The notes beneath the pieces are model-generated. The model saw only the letters and a program-made list of their open reading frames with translations. It did not search any database and was not told the origin of the DNA. Below are positions 23,314 to 31,947 of a stretch of DNA of 38,742 nt, piece by piece. The translations under genes were made by a program, and so were the position numbers. The DNA is from Spirosomataceae bacterium (lineage in GTDB: Bacteria; Bacteroidota; Bacteroidia; Cytophagales; Spirosomataceae). The stretch is from NCBI GenBank assembly GCA_022702045.1, contig JAKONH010000442.1:1-38742 (forward strand), in the 5' to 3' direction. Numbering within the stretch: position 1 is the stretch's first letter; the number at the start of each line of letters is the position of its first letter.

Positions 23314-23767
23314 TTAATTCCCCCGCCCGAAGAGGACGGGTATGTTAAACTTTACCTTCACCGCTCGATAGCTTTGGGTTTCCAGCATGGTATTTCCCGA
23401 ACAAGCCGTTCGGCTTGTCGATGGTAAACTAAATATATACCCGATCGATGATTTGGGATTTGGCAGTTGTAGCCGGATACCATTTATGCTGGTTTATGTA
23501 GGCCATTAGCGTGTCGGTACCAGCGGGAAATTCAGCGTCACGGTTTATCATAGAACACCGGTAGGAAGTCAGATCGGGTAGGATGGCGAGTACAGTATTT
23601 GATGTTACTGTACAGGTAGAGAGTTGTACAGTCAAAGCGATTAGCCAGCCTGACAGGCTATGTTGGTTTGCTGGCGCTATAAGAAATAACAAGTGGTTTT
23701 GTGAACGTAACAGGTCAGCAGGTGGCTGTCGCGAGTGTGTCAGGTCGGGGACTTGACACCACAGCAA
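23314..23767 (-). pseudogene. decayed TonB C-terminal-domain gene
   Basis: Two pieces of a TonB-like domain are visible. In one frame, AEFPAGTDTLMAYINQHKWYP and SQIIDRVYI (about 23536-23432) match the first half of the domain in the neighbouring intact gene (PSFPGGQKAFRQYVRRNQLYP, ISGRVYVSF). A TAG stop then follows at 23429. After about 45 bp, in another frame, SYRAVKVKFNIPVLFG (ending at a TAA at 23314) matches its last strand (GRIVRVKYNLPIAFG). The middle, about 40 residues, is missing. The sequence upstream of 23540 is not protein-like in this frame. The gene therefore looks inactivated by a stop codon, a frameshift and an internal deletion, probably after duplication of the neighbour. 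The 5' boundary is approximate. Confidence 0.7.
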
Positions 23768-23798
23768 GTCTGCGGATAGCTAACTTGTACGGGCTGAT

Positions 23799-24236
23799 TT
23801 AGTCAGCAACGCCGAAGGCGATAGGTAGGTTGTACTTCACCCGAACAATTCTGCCTGATTGGCTGCCGGGTATCCAGTTCGGCATATGGTTAACTAGCCG
23901 AATAGCCTCTTCGTCGCACCCCATGCCAATGCCTTTAAGCAGTTCAACGTTCTGTATACTACCGTCAGTGTTGATAATGAAGGACACGTATACCCGGCCT
24001 GAAATGGTCGCTTTTCGGGCCGCAGCAGGGTAGAGCTGGTTTCGCCTGACGTACTGCCGGAACGCTTTCTGGCCGCCCGGAAACGATGGCTGTTTCTCAA
24101 CCACAGTAAACACTTCCCCTGTTTGATTGGGCTGACGCAGCAGCAGGTCCTGTGCTATTACCTGCTGGGCGAACAGGGGTTGGCCGAAACACAATAGCAG
24201 CCAGAAGAGCAGGAAGACAAATGGGAAGCGTGTCAT
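23799..24236 (-). CDS. secreted TonB C-terminal domain protein
   Basis: This 145-residue protein has an N-terminal signal peptide or anchor (FPFVFLLFWLLLCFGQPLFAQ). A TonB-type C-terminal domain occupies about residues 45-143 (EKQPSFPGGQKAFRQYVRRN, ATISGRVYVSFIINTDGSI, GCDEEAIRLVNHMPNWIPG, VKYNLPIAFG). TonB transmits inner-membrane energy to outer-membrane transporters. This copy lacks the Pro-rich spacer and a clear retained anchor, so it may be a periplasmic TonB-like protein. It lies downstream of a SusC/SusD operon, with a terminator between them. The decayed relative follows on the same strand. Confidence 0.85.
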   Translation of the reverse strand: MTRFPFVFLLFWLLLCFGQPLFAQQVIAQDLLLRQPNQTGEVFTVVEKQPSFPGGQKAFRQYVRRNQLYPAAARKATISGRVYVSFIINTDGSIQNVELLKGIGMGCDEEAIRLVNHMPNWIPGSQSGRIVRVKYNLPIAFGVAD

Positions 24237-24294
24237 GGTATAGACAGTTTTTTAAATGGATGCCTTGCCTGACTCGATTGCACAGGAATAAACA

Positions 24295-24331
24295 AAAAAG
24301 TCCGGCAGACATTATGCCTGCCGGACTTTTT
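24295..24331. terminator. strong hairpin terminator after the SusCD operon
   Basis: AAAAAGTCCGGCAG (24295-24308) pairs perfectly with CTGCCGGACTTTTT (24318-24331), a 14-bp stem with T runs on either strand. It ends the minus-strand SusC-SusD-lipoprotein operon. Confidence 0.9.
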
Positions 24332-24347
24332 ATATACTCGTAGTGGA

Positions 24348-24914
24348 TTAGTTCGCTACGTTGATACGGTACGTGAAGGGCGAACTGTAAAAAGCGCCCC
24401 CCGTTATGTTGGCTCCCGTATTGGCCGCCGAAAACGACTTGCCGTTGGTAAGCCGCATAACCGCTGTTACCGTAAAATAATCACTAGCTGTGATGTCGGT
24501 AGTGGCCAGTTTGACGGCATTCAGGGCCTCGGTACCCGTGATTGCCAACGTTGCGCGGGGGTAGCCCGTCGTGGCGTCTTTGGTGAAATTGGCTGGCGTG
24601 AGCGATTTCAGCGCTACGGCCGATACGCTCTTGGTGCCATTACTCGGTGTCGCATCGATGAAGGCGATCGACAGGTCGTAGGATTCGAGTAGAGCGCCGT
24701 AGTTGGCCGTAACCGCTTCGGCTACCAGCTCCATCTTTGTACCACTCAGGTTAGCTTTACTGACACTGAACGTGCTGTTGACTACCGGGTAGGGGGTAAC
24801 GGTGCGCATGTAGCCGCCGTTTTCCAGCGTTTTATCGTCGATGTGGTTGACGATGTCTGTCTGACAGGCTGTGATAGCGAGGCCGACAAACAAAAAGGAT
24901 ATGATCTTTTTCAT
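24348..24914 (-). CDS. SusE-like outer-membrane lipoprotein
   Basis: This 188-residue lipoprotein has signal MKKIISFLFVGLAITAC with the lipobox Cys17. The mature part is predicted to be beta-rich, in two immunoglobulin-like halves (MRTVTPYPVVNSTFSVSKANLSGTKMELVAEAV, YFTVTAVMRLTNGKSF). It is the third gene of the SusC-SusD operon, 35 bp after susD, a position usually held by a surface glycan- or ligand-binding accessory lipoprotein. The ligand is unknown and I cannot assign a named family. A terminator lies directly downstream. Confidence 0.8.
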   Translation of the reverse strand: MKKIISFLFVGLAITACQTDIVNHIDDKTLENGGYMRTVTPYPVVNSTFSVSKANLSGTKMELVAEAVTANYGALLESYDLSIAFIDATPSNGTKSVSAVALKSLTPANFTKDATTGYPRATLAITGTEALNAVKLATTDITASDYFTVTAVMRLTNGKSFSAANTGANITGGAFYSSPFTYRINVAN

Positions 24915-24949
24915 GAACAGATACGAATCGTTTTGATCGGGAATATGAC

Positions 24950-26599
24950 CTATCGGAGCAGGCTGGTCGGGTTGTTATCCCAGAACACGGGTACCGTTAC
25001 GCTGGCTTTTTGTTTAGCATTGGCGTTGCGGGTGATATACGAGGCTGGGTAGTACAATGAGCGGGCAAACGCACCGGGGTTCGGGTCGAGGGCTGGCTGC
25101 TGATTCGCCGGTTTGCCCGTCCGGCGGTACAGATTATACGACTCGATACCATTGCCGTAGAGCGCCAGCCAGTACTCGGTACCGATCACGTTGAGCCGGG
25201 CATCGTCGGTCGTAGCTGCGTCGTAGTTGGCCAGTACGGCGTTTACGTATTTCGTTACCTCAGTAGACCAGCTAATTTCATTAGTAGACTCGTACGTCGC
25301 AATTTTGCTGCTTTCCGTGGTGCCAAGTACCATCGTGCGTACATCGGCCATCGACTTCTCGATAGCTGATTTCAGCAGGTCGCGGGCCGAACCGGTCGTA
25401 CCCAGCGTCAGGGCAGATTCAGCCAGCATAAAGTCGACGAAGGAGCGCATCAGTATTGGGTGAATTCCCGCGCCACCGGCTCCGGCGCCCAAAGACACCG
25501 GTACACCTGCGTTGTTGTCATACAGCCCGCCAGCCGGATAAACCCCCCAGGCCGTCCGTAGCAGGCCATCCGGTGGAATACCCTCGTTGCTCAGGTGATC
25601 GCGCCCCCAATACCCTACGCTGGTAGGCAGACAGAACACATCCGCGTTGGAATAGTGCGATGGTTTGGCGTTTGTGATGCAGCGCAGCGCGTTGACGTCT
25701 GTCGGGTTACGCACCGTTTGCCGATAGAAGTAGAACCGGATACGCGGATCAGGAAAACCTTTTGCCGAATACAGCGTCCCCATGTACGAGTTCGACTGGT
25801 AATCGCCACCACCCGATGGTCCGTACTGATCCCGATAGCGGGGGTGACGTGTGTCGGGGTTGGTCAGGTTGGTACCAAACTTGAATACGAAGTTTTGCGT
25901 ATTGGTCGAGATCAACTTATTCCCAGCGATTAGCGTATTGATCGCTGATGTCGAACCGGATTTATCGATCAGGCGCCGGTTCAGGTAGATTTTTAGCTTG
26001 AGCGTGTTCACCGTGCGTATCCAGCTATCCGTCGTTCCGGCGAAGATCAAATCTCCACTGGCGCCGGCGCTGGAGGTAGCCGAAAAGTTTTCGATCGCCT
26101 TGTCCAGTTCAGCCAGTGCGGCCGTGTAGATAGCTGCCCCCCCATCTGTCTTTGGGTTGAAGTTGGCAGGATCAATGGCTTCCGTATAAGGCACGTCGCC
26201 GAAGGCATCGACCAGATTCACCATCGTCGACGCGCGCAGCGTCCGAGCAATACCGGCATGTACAAACAACTGCCGTGATTCAGCAAGCGGAATGAGCGTT
26301 TTTGCATCGGTTAGGAGACCTGCGTAGGCCGTTTCCCAGACACCGTTGTAGTTACCTGGCGACACAGCATTATCATAAATCGCTGATCCCTGATTAATCA
26401 TCCGGGTCAGACGCATACCCGGATCACCGATACCGTTGAAATGATCCCGGTACGTCAACTCGATGGAGTTGAGCAGGTAGTTGATATCGGTATTGCTGGT
26501 CGTTACGGCGTTCGGGTTGTCGAGCAAATCGAGTTTGCAGGCACCCGCCCCCAGCATACTAGCCGCCAGTAACGTAATTCCTATAGATCGTTTTAGCAT
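24950..26599 (-). CDS. SusD/RagB-family outer-membrane lipoprotein
   Basis: This 549-residue surface lipoprotein forms the lid over its SusC transporter and binds the incoming nutrient. Signal MLKRSIGITLLAASMLGAGAC ends in lipobox Cys21. The helical TPR-like SusD scaffold shows YNGVWETAYAGLLTDAKTLIPLAESR, LVDAFGDVPYTEAIDP, AALAELDKAIENFSA and DSWIRTVNTLKLKIYLNRRL. Near the C-terminus the segment YWLALYGNGIESYNLYRRTGKP is typical of the family. The gene lies 70 bp downstream of the SusC gene. The substrate (glycan, peptide or other) cannot be inferred from sequence. Confidence 0.93.
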   Translation of the reverse strand: MLKRSIGITLLAASMLGAGACKLDLLDNPNAVTTSNTDINYLLNSIELTYRDHFNGIGDPGMRLTRMINQGSAIYDNAVSPGNYNGVWETAYAGLLTDAKTLIPLAESRQLFVHAGIARTLRASTMVNLVDAFGDVPYTEAIDPANFNPKTDGGAAIYTAALAELDKAIENFSATSSAGASGDLIFAGTTDSWIRTVNTLKLKIYLNRRLIDKSGSTSAINTLIAGNKLISTNTQNFVFKFGTNLTNPDTRHPRYRDQYGPSGGGDYQSNSYMGTLYSAKGFPDPRIRFYFYRQTVRNPTDVNALRCITNAKPSHYSNADVFCLPTSVGYWGRDHLSNEGIPPDGLLRTAWGVYPAGGLYDNNAGVPVSLGAGAGGAGIHPILMRSFVDFMLAESALTLGTTGSARDLLKSAIEKSMADVRTMVLGTTESSKIATYESTNEISWSTEVTKYVNAVLANYDAATTDDARLNVIGTEYWLALYGNGIESYNLYRRTGKPANQQPALDPNPGAFARSLYYPASYITRNANAKQKASVTVPVFWDNNPTSLLR

Positions 26600-26669
26600 T
26601 TGATAAGGCTTTTTTAGTGGCTTCGAAGAGCGTAGAGAAGTATTCGATATGCTTCGAAATCAAGTCTGG

Positions 26670-29600
26670 TTAAAACGTCAGCCGCAGTGTACCACCCAAT
26701 CGACGCGAGCTGGGACCCGTCAGGAATTCAAAGCCCATACCGTTGCCTACGCCAAGGCCCAGGTTGTCGGTATCGAAATTGAGGCCTTTGGGGAAATAGA
26801 GCGCCCGGTACCAGAGGTTATTCCCTGTTAGCGCGATCGACGCGCCTTTGATGCCTACTTTATTCAACAGACGCTTGGGGAGTCGGTACGACAGCGATAC
26901 TTCCTGCAGTCGAATCGTCGATCCATCGTAGATACGACCTTCGTCGCCGAAGAAGTAGTAGTTGTTGAAGTAAAAGTCCGACGCGGTGATCTGCGTGGTG
27001 TTCGGCGTACCGTCAGCCAGTTTTACACCGGGAATGATCATTGTCTGCGACCGGTCGATACCACCCGTCAGCGCATTGTCGATGGTCAGACCACGACCCA
27101 GCAGCGCCCCGGCCGTTGTAGAATACATAGCTCCACCATGCCGGTAAGCGACCATCACTTCCAGCGACAGATCTTTGTAGGTGAAATTGTTGATCAAACT
27201 GGAGGTAAAGGCCGGGTTGGGATCGCCCAGTACGACGGGTGAGGTCGTCGTCAGCAGGTAGCCACCGCCGTCGATCAGGTACTGCCCCTGCTCGTTACGC
27301 CGGAAGCCAGTGCCTTTGATGACGTTGAACGGCTGCCCCACCACGGCATAGTTACCCAGCGAGCTACCGAAACCAGCCACCTGTACTTCCTGTAGGGTAC
27401 CACCCAGATCGAGTACTTTAGGCCGGTTACGCGAGAAGACGAGGGTCGGTGTCCAGGCGAAGGATGCCGTTTTGAAGAACGTCCCGCTCAGGTTCAGCTC
27501 GATACCTTCGTTACGAATCTTACCAATGTTGATCGTCGTGTTGGTGTATCCCGTCGATGCGTCGAGGGGGCTGTACGTAATTAGGTTGCTGGTGTTGCGT
27601 TGGTAAACTGTAAGGTCAAAGTTCAGCGTGTTGTTGAACATCCGGCCTTCCACGCCCGCTTCGTATTCGGTATGCAGCTCTGGCATCAGGTTGGGATTCC
27701 CCAGCGTATTGTCGACAGCGTGTGTCTGAACTGTAGTTCCGGTAGAGGTCAGCCAGGCCCGCGCGCTCTGATTCAGCACGTTCCGGGTACTGTAGGGATT
27801 CGGAAAGCCCGCCGACGTACCGACACCGGCACGCAGTTTCAGGAAGTTAAGTACGCCACCCCCCTGCAGGCCCGTAAAGGCCGTTGTTGGTACGAACGAC
27901 AGGCTGGCCGACGGGTAGAAAATCTCCCGGTTCGCCACTTCTACCGTCGATGTCCAGTCGTTCCGGCCGGCCAGGTTCAGGAAGAGGTAGTTGTTGAAAT
28001 CAGCTGTTATTTCGCCGAAAATGCCGATCCGGGTTTGCTCTGTAGAACCGTTGGACGCTACGTTATCGATAAAATTGTTGTGCCGGAATAAGTTACGGGC
28101 CAGCTGGTTCTGACTGACAACTGAGGTTGCATTGTAGCGGTCGTTCCGCATGTTGGCGCCCAGCCGGGCCGAGAGCGCAAACTTGTCGTTGACAGGTTTG
28201 GTGAACGACAGAATCGCGCTGTTATCCCAGATGGTGTTTCGAACGTCAAAGGTATTGTAGAACCCATTGACTAGGTCAGCCCCGCCTTTGTTAAACATGT
28301 ACTGCTGGTTCTCCGTATACGTGTCCAGACCGACTTTGTAGAGGAATGTCAGGTCTTTGGCAATGTCGTAGGTTAGCGATGTCGAGGCAAATAGACGATT
28401 GACAACGCCCGTCGTCTTATAATTGTCCAGAATCCAGCGTGGGTTCGGTATGTCGTTGCCGCTACGGAAATAGACTGATCCGCCCGTAATCGGGTTTTCG
28501 TAAGGCCAGCCCATCAGGTCGACCTGCCGGGGGGTGTACAGCACGTTAGCCAGTACCGACGGAAAACCGCCCAGCGTATTGTTACCCTGGCCGGCGTTAA
28601 GCGGGGGCGAAAACTGATCGGTATTGGCGAAGTTCAGCGAGGTAACGATGCTCACTTTCTTGCTCAATTGCGCGTTGACACCCAGACCCAGGTTTAGCTT
28701 GCGCAGACCGTTGTTGGGAATGTAGCCCTGCTCGTTGTGGTAGCCCGCCGAGATGTTGTAGCTTACTTTCTCGCCACCACCCGACAGGTTGAGCGAGGTT
28801 GTCGCGACCTGACCGGTACGGAAGAAATCCTTCACGTTGTTGGGATATATCTGCATCTGGTACTGGCCCAGCGACGAGACGTAAGGCGCCATGGCATCCC
28901 GGAGTGACGCCAGGCTGAAAAAGGCGTACGGATGATTGGTCAGCGCCGTATTGGTGTTCTGCGAGGGATAGGCGTAAGCTTCGGGTAAGGTAGGGCCGAA
29001 GTTACTGAAGAAGTACCCCAGGTTCTGCTGGAAACCACCCACGTAATCGTTCTGATAGGTGGGCAGATTGGCCGTGTTGGTGAAGAACGACTGCGTAACG
29101 GCTACTTCCGTCGGTCTAGCCGAGCGGGTGCCGTTTTTCGTCGTGACCAGAATAACCCCGTTTCGTCCCTGATCGCCATAGGTAACGGTAGCCGCCAAGC
29201 CTTTCAGTACCGTTACGTTTTCGATGTTGTTGGGGTCGAGGTCTAAAAAGCGGCTCGATGCCGATTGGCCACCCTGCGTGAAACCATCCCGCGCATTGGT
29301 GTTCGAGTTGAACGGAACACCGTCAACAACGAACAACGGCTGTGTCGAGCCGGTGATCGAGGAATAGCCCCGGATCGTAATGTTGGTGCCTGTCCCTGAT
29401 ACGCCTGATGTTGCCGTGATGTTGACGCCCGGAATCTTGCCCTGTAGAATCCGGCCAACGTCGGCCTGCGGGCGGTCTTCGATGAGCTTCTTGTCGAGCG
29501 CGGTAACGGCGTAACCGAGTGCTTTTTTCTCGCGCGCAATTCCCTGGGCGGTGATGACCACTTCCTGAAGCTGCTTGTTGTCGGATGACAGCACCACATC

Positions 29601-29876
29601 GAGCACCGATCGGGTGCCAACCTGAACCTCGCGCGATGTCATACCGACAAAGCTGAACACCAGCGTAGTATTGTCGCTGGGTATACTGATCGAATATTGT
29701 CCGTCAGCGTCGGTCGTTGCGCCGGTTGTCGTTCCTTTCACTACAACTGACACCCCTGGGATGTCTGTTCCGTCTTCACCGGAGGTTACCTTACCGGTGA
29801 TTCGTCGGGACTGACCATAGGCGGTTGTGCCCAGGAGCCAAATCCCCAGTAAGCACATTAATAAACGTTTTGCCAT
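26670..29876 (-). CDS. SusC/RagA-family TonB-dependent transporter
   Basis: This outer-membrane transporter has about 1068 residues from the ATG at 29876; a GTG two codons upstream is in frame but less likely. Signal peptide: MAKRLLMCLLGIWLLGTTAYGQ. Next comes a carboxypeptidase-regulatory-like domain (RRITGKVTSGEDGTDIPGVS to VLDVVLSSD). The TonB box/plug region follows (QEVVITAQGIARE, GRILQGKIPGVNITAT, PLFVVDGVPFNSNT, NIENVTVLKGLAATVTYGDQGRNGVILVTT), then a 22-strand barrel ending in the C-terminal aromatic LRLTF. It heads the SusC-SusD-lipoprotein operon. About 360 bp of AT-rich DNA precedes it. Confidence 0.95.
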   Translation of the reverse strand: MAKRLLMCLLGIWLLGTTAYGQSRRITGKVTSGEDGTDIPGVSVVVKGTTTGATTDADGQYSISIPSDNTTLVFSFVGMTSREVQVGTRSVLDVVLSSDNKQLQEVVITAQGIAREKKALGYAVTALDKKLIEDRPQADVGRILQGKIPGVNITATSGVSGTGTNITIRGYSSITGSTQPLFVVDGVPFNSNTNARDGFTQGGQSASSRFLDLDPNNIENVTVLKGLAATVTYGDQGRNGVILVTTKNGTRSARPTEVAVTQSFFTNTANLPTYQNDYVGGFQQNLGYFFSNFGPTLPEAYAYPSQNTNTALTNHPYAFFSLASLRDAMAPYVSSLGQYQMQIYPNNVKDFFRTGQVATTSLNLSGGGEKVSYNISAGYHNEQGYIPNNGLRKLNLGLGVNAQLSKKVSIVTSLNFANTDQFSPPLNAGQGNNTLGGFPSVLANVLYTPRQVDLMGWPYENPITGGSVYFRSGNDIPNPRWILDNYKTTGVVNRLFASTSLTYDIAKDLTFLYKVGLDTYTENQQYMFNKGGADLVNGFYNTFDVRNTIWDNSAILSFTKPVNDKFALSARLGANMRNDRYNATSVVSQNQLARNLFRHNNFIDNVASNGSTEQTRIGIFGEITADFNNYLFLNLAGRNDWTSTVEVANREIFYPSASLSFVPTTAFTGLQGGGVLNFLKLRAGVGTSAGFPNPYSTRNVLNQSARAWLTSTGTTVQTHAVDNTLGNPNLMPELHTEYEAGVEGRMFNNTLNFDLTVYQRNTSNLITYSPLDASTGYTNTTINIGKIRNEGIELNLSGTFFKTASFAWTPTLVFSRNRPKVLDLGGTLQEVQVAGFGSSLGNYAVVGQPFNVIKGTGFRRNEQGQYLIDGGGYLLTTTSPVVLGDPNPAFTSSLINNFTYKDLSLEVMVAYRHGGAMYSTTAGALLGRGLTIDNALTGGIDRSQTMIIPGVKLADGTPNTTQITASDFYFNNYYFFGDEGRIYDGSTIRLQEVSLSYRLPKRLLNKVGIKGASIALTGNNLWYRALYFPKGLNFDTDNLGLGVGNGMGFEFLTGPSSRRLGGTLRLTF

Positions 29877-30237
29877 AAGCACGTCATGTTGACTTGTTAA
29901 GTGAGAATTAATGAATGTTAAAAATAGATGAAATATGAGAATGAATTAAAAATAGCTTAAAAACTAATAAAAGAAAATTCGTTAAATTATACTTCTATGG
30001 ATATAATATTCTAGCAACGCGAATAAATTCGGTACTATAGTTTGTTTGTGGATATTGGCTATAAAGAGCATATAAGTGTAATTACTGAGTATTATTTCGT
30101 AGGCGTAGCGTATAAATTACAGTCTGAGGTGGACTTGGCGCGCAACCTGGAATCAGTAGCCATGACTGGCTGATACGGCTGCAAAGGTCAGGAAGCAGTC
30201 ACGGCCCGGTAGGGCGGGGCAGGTATCCTGCTTTGTA
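29877..30237. other. AT-rich divergent intergenic region (361 bp)
   Basis: This is the control region between the SusC operon and the ThuA-like gene. It is markedly AT-rich from about 29900 to 30110, with poly-A patches. I found no exact TAnnTTTG box on either strand. The last 50 bp turn GC-rich and form a hairpin at the downstream start codon. Confidence 0.5.
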
Positions 30238-30249
30238 ATGGATACCTGC
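30219..30249 (+). promoter_or_regulatory. hairpin covering the first start codon of the ThuA-like gene
   Basis: GCAGGTATCC (30219-30228) pairs with GGATACCTGC (30240-30249), loop of 11 bases. The ATG at 30238-30240 sits at the loop/stem junction, so this start would be partly hidden in RNA. Confidence 0.5.
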
Positions 30250-31038
30250 AGCGATATGGATAGACAGCCGGGTCGTTTTTTGATGAGCATTATAGGGCTC
30301 TGGTTACTGATGGGCAGCGTTGCGCTGGCACAGTCGAAGCCGACTGTTCGGGTGCTGGCTATCGCTGAAGCGGGGGGGATTCATCAGCCATTTGTTCGGG
30401 CGGCAAAAAAGTGGTTGGCAACACTAGGCCGCGAGCAATCCTTTTCCGTCGACTATATTACGACGACCGATTCTATTGACCGACAGTTTCTGAGTCAGTA
30501 CCAGTTGTTCATTCAGCTAGACTATCCGCCATATCGGTGGACCGACCGGGCAAAGGCGGTGTTCGTCGACTATGTCGAACAGGGGCGGGGGGGCTGGATC
30601 GGTTTTCACCACGCCAGTCTACTGGGTGAGTTCGACGGTTATGCGCTGTGGCCGTGGTTTTCGGAGTTTATGGGCGGTATCCGCTATAAGGATTATATCG
30701 CCAGTTTTGTTACGGCGACGGTGCGGGTCGAGAACCGGCAACATCCGGTGATGCAGGGCGTACCGGCGTCGTTTACGATTGAGCGGGAAGAATGGTACAC
30801 GTATAACAGGAGCCCGCGCCCGAACGTCGACGTGTTGGCTACCGTCGATGAGTCGACGTACCAGCCTGATTCGCCGAAGAAGATGGGAGACCATCCGGTG
30901 ATCTGGTCGAATGAGCGGGTCAAGGCGCGAAACGTATACTTCTTTATGGGGCACCACCCCGACCTGTTCCGAAATACAACATACACTACTATGGTGCGCA
31001 ACGCTATTCGGTGGGCCGCCCAGTTACCATCGAACTAG
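30238..31038 (+). CDS. secreted ThuA-like domain protein
   Basis: This protein has up to 266 residues. The first ATG (30238) lies in a hairpin; ATGs at 30256 or 30283 are good alternatives and would leave the signal segment MSIIGLWLLMGSVALAQ intact. The mature domain has the flavodoxin-like ThuA pattern: VRVLAIAEAGGIHQPF, YQLFIQLDYPPYRW, YVEQGRGGWIGFHHASL, RQHPVMQGVPASFTIEREEWYTYNRSP and VYFFMGHHPDLF. ThuA-type proteins in Bacteroidota are tied to sugar catabolism but the reaction is not settled. It stands alone on the plus strand, upstream of a DinB-like gene. The substrate is unknown. Confidence 0.88.
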   Translation: MDTCSDMDRQPGRFLMSIIGLWLLMGSVALAQSKPTVRVLAIAEAGGIHQPFVRAAKKWLATLGREQSFSVDYITTTDSIDRQFLSQYQLFIQLDYPPYRWTDRAKAVFVDYVEQGRGGWIGFHHASLLGEFDGYALWPWFSEFMGGIRYKDYIASFVTATVRVENRQHPVMQGVPASFTIEREEWYTYNRSPRPNVDVLATVDESTYQPDSPKKMGDHPVIWSNERVKARNVYFFMGHHPDLFRNTTYTTMVRNAIRWAAQLPSN

Positions 31039-31221
31039 CTCCATTACCTGCTCGACGGCGTACACTGATACTCTCGTTACTGGCTAGTGCCGTTTGCTCT
31101 AGTCAATTTGGCGGTGGCGGATTCGTATCGCCGGCAGCATTCGCTACTGACATAGGGCTGTCACTCCCCTGGCTTTGCTTCGTGTCGTCAATAAATCGAC
31201 AATGTCAATCACTAGCCGATT

Positions 31222-31737
31222 ATGGAAAACACAGCACAGCCTACCCCGACGATGTATCCGGTCGTCCTATCCCCCGAGCAACTTCGTGCCCATTGGCAGG
31301 CACACCGGGGACTTACCCGCCGATTGATTGAGATCTACCCCGACGAGCACTTCTTTTCGTACACACTGGGCGGCATGCGCCCCTGCTCGGCGCTGATTGA
31401 GGAAGTGCTGAACATGGCCGACCTAAGTATGCCGGGCGTTCGTTCGGGCGAGTGGCCTTCATTCACGGAGGGTTCTGAAGGAGAACGCGCACCAACGAAA
31501 GAACAGGTACTGGCGCGGTGGGACCGGGTGACCGAGAAGATCGACGCCTATTGGCCACAGATTCCGCCTACTCGTTTTCAGGAAGTCGACAAGGCTTTTG
31601 GGCTATACGAAGGCCCTATCTACTGGTTTATTTTCTACCTGATCGACAACGAGATTCACCACCGGGGTCAGGCCTATGTCTACCTGCGTACCTTGGGCGT
31701 AGAACCGCCTGCGTTCTGGGATCGCCCGCAGGTGTAG
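31222..31737 (+). CDS. DinB family protein
   Basis: This 171-residue protein has the four-helix DinB/YfiT fold, often a metal-dependent enzyme of thiol transfer or unknown type. The metal-ligand motif at the C-terminal helix, NEIHHRGQAYVYLRTLGV, is a family hallmark. FFSYTLGGMRPCSALIEEVLNMADL marks the first helix pair, although a Cys stands near where a first His ligand is often seen. There is no signal peptide. It is preceded by 183 bp without recognisable features. The family call is good; the reaction is unknown. Confidence 0.85.
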   Translation: MENTAQPTPTMYPVVLSPEQLRAHWQAHRGLTRRLIEIYPDEHFFSYTLGGMRPCSALIEEVLNMADLSMPGVRSGEWPSFTEGSEGERAPTKEQVLARWDRVTEKIDAYWPQIPPTRFQEVDKAFGLYEGPIYWFIFYLIDNEIHHRGQAYVYLRTLGVEPPAFWDRPQV

Positions 31738-31898
31738 TCTGCGATAAACTTCTCTCTGCCAACAGATGATTGCTTCGGTTATACACGAGTAGCGCATCAG
31801 GTCGGACGGCCCACGCGTCCCAGCCCGGCTCTTGGGCTGTATGTATACTATGTAGTGCTAGCTGACTTTTGGCTAAAGCAAACCGTAGTTCGGCTAAA

Positions 31899-31926
31899 TT
31901 GGTCCTGCTGACAGTGCCCACCTTTG
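31899..31926 (+). promoter_or_regulatory. candidate promoter of the oxidoreductase-AraC operon
   Basis: TTG (31899-31901), seventeen bases, then CACCTTTG (31919-31926) matches the consensus with one mismatch in the -7 box, 21 bp before the start codon. Confidence 0.4.
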
Positions 31927-31947
31927 CCTAAACAAAAAAGCAGAACA

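Noticed and set aside
30181-30215. Possible signal recognition particle RNA (words GGTCAG and GAAGCAG)
   Set aside because: The two words resemble the conserved SRP core but are directly joined, without the GGAA-loop segment between them, and no long flanking helix forms. Chance similarity is the simplest reading.
31738-31947. GC-rich inverted words near 31810 as a terminator or repeat
   Set aside because: Only a 6-bp stem (CAGCCC/GGGCTG) with no T run; too weak to call.
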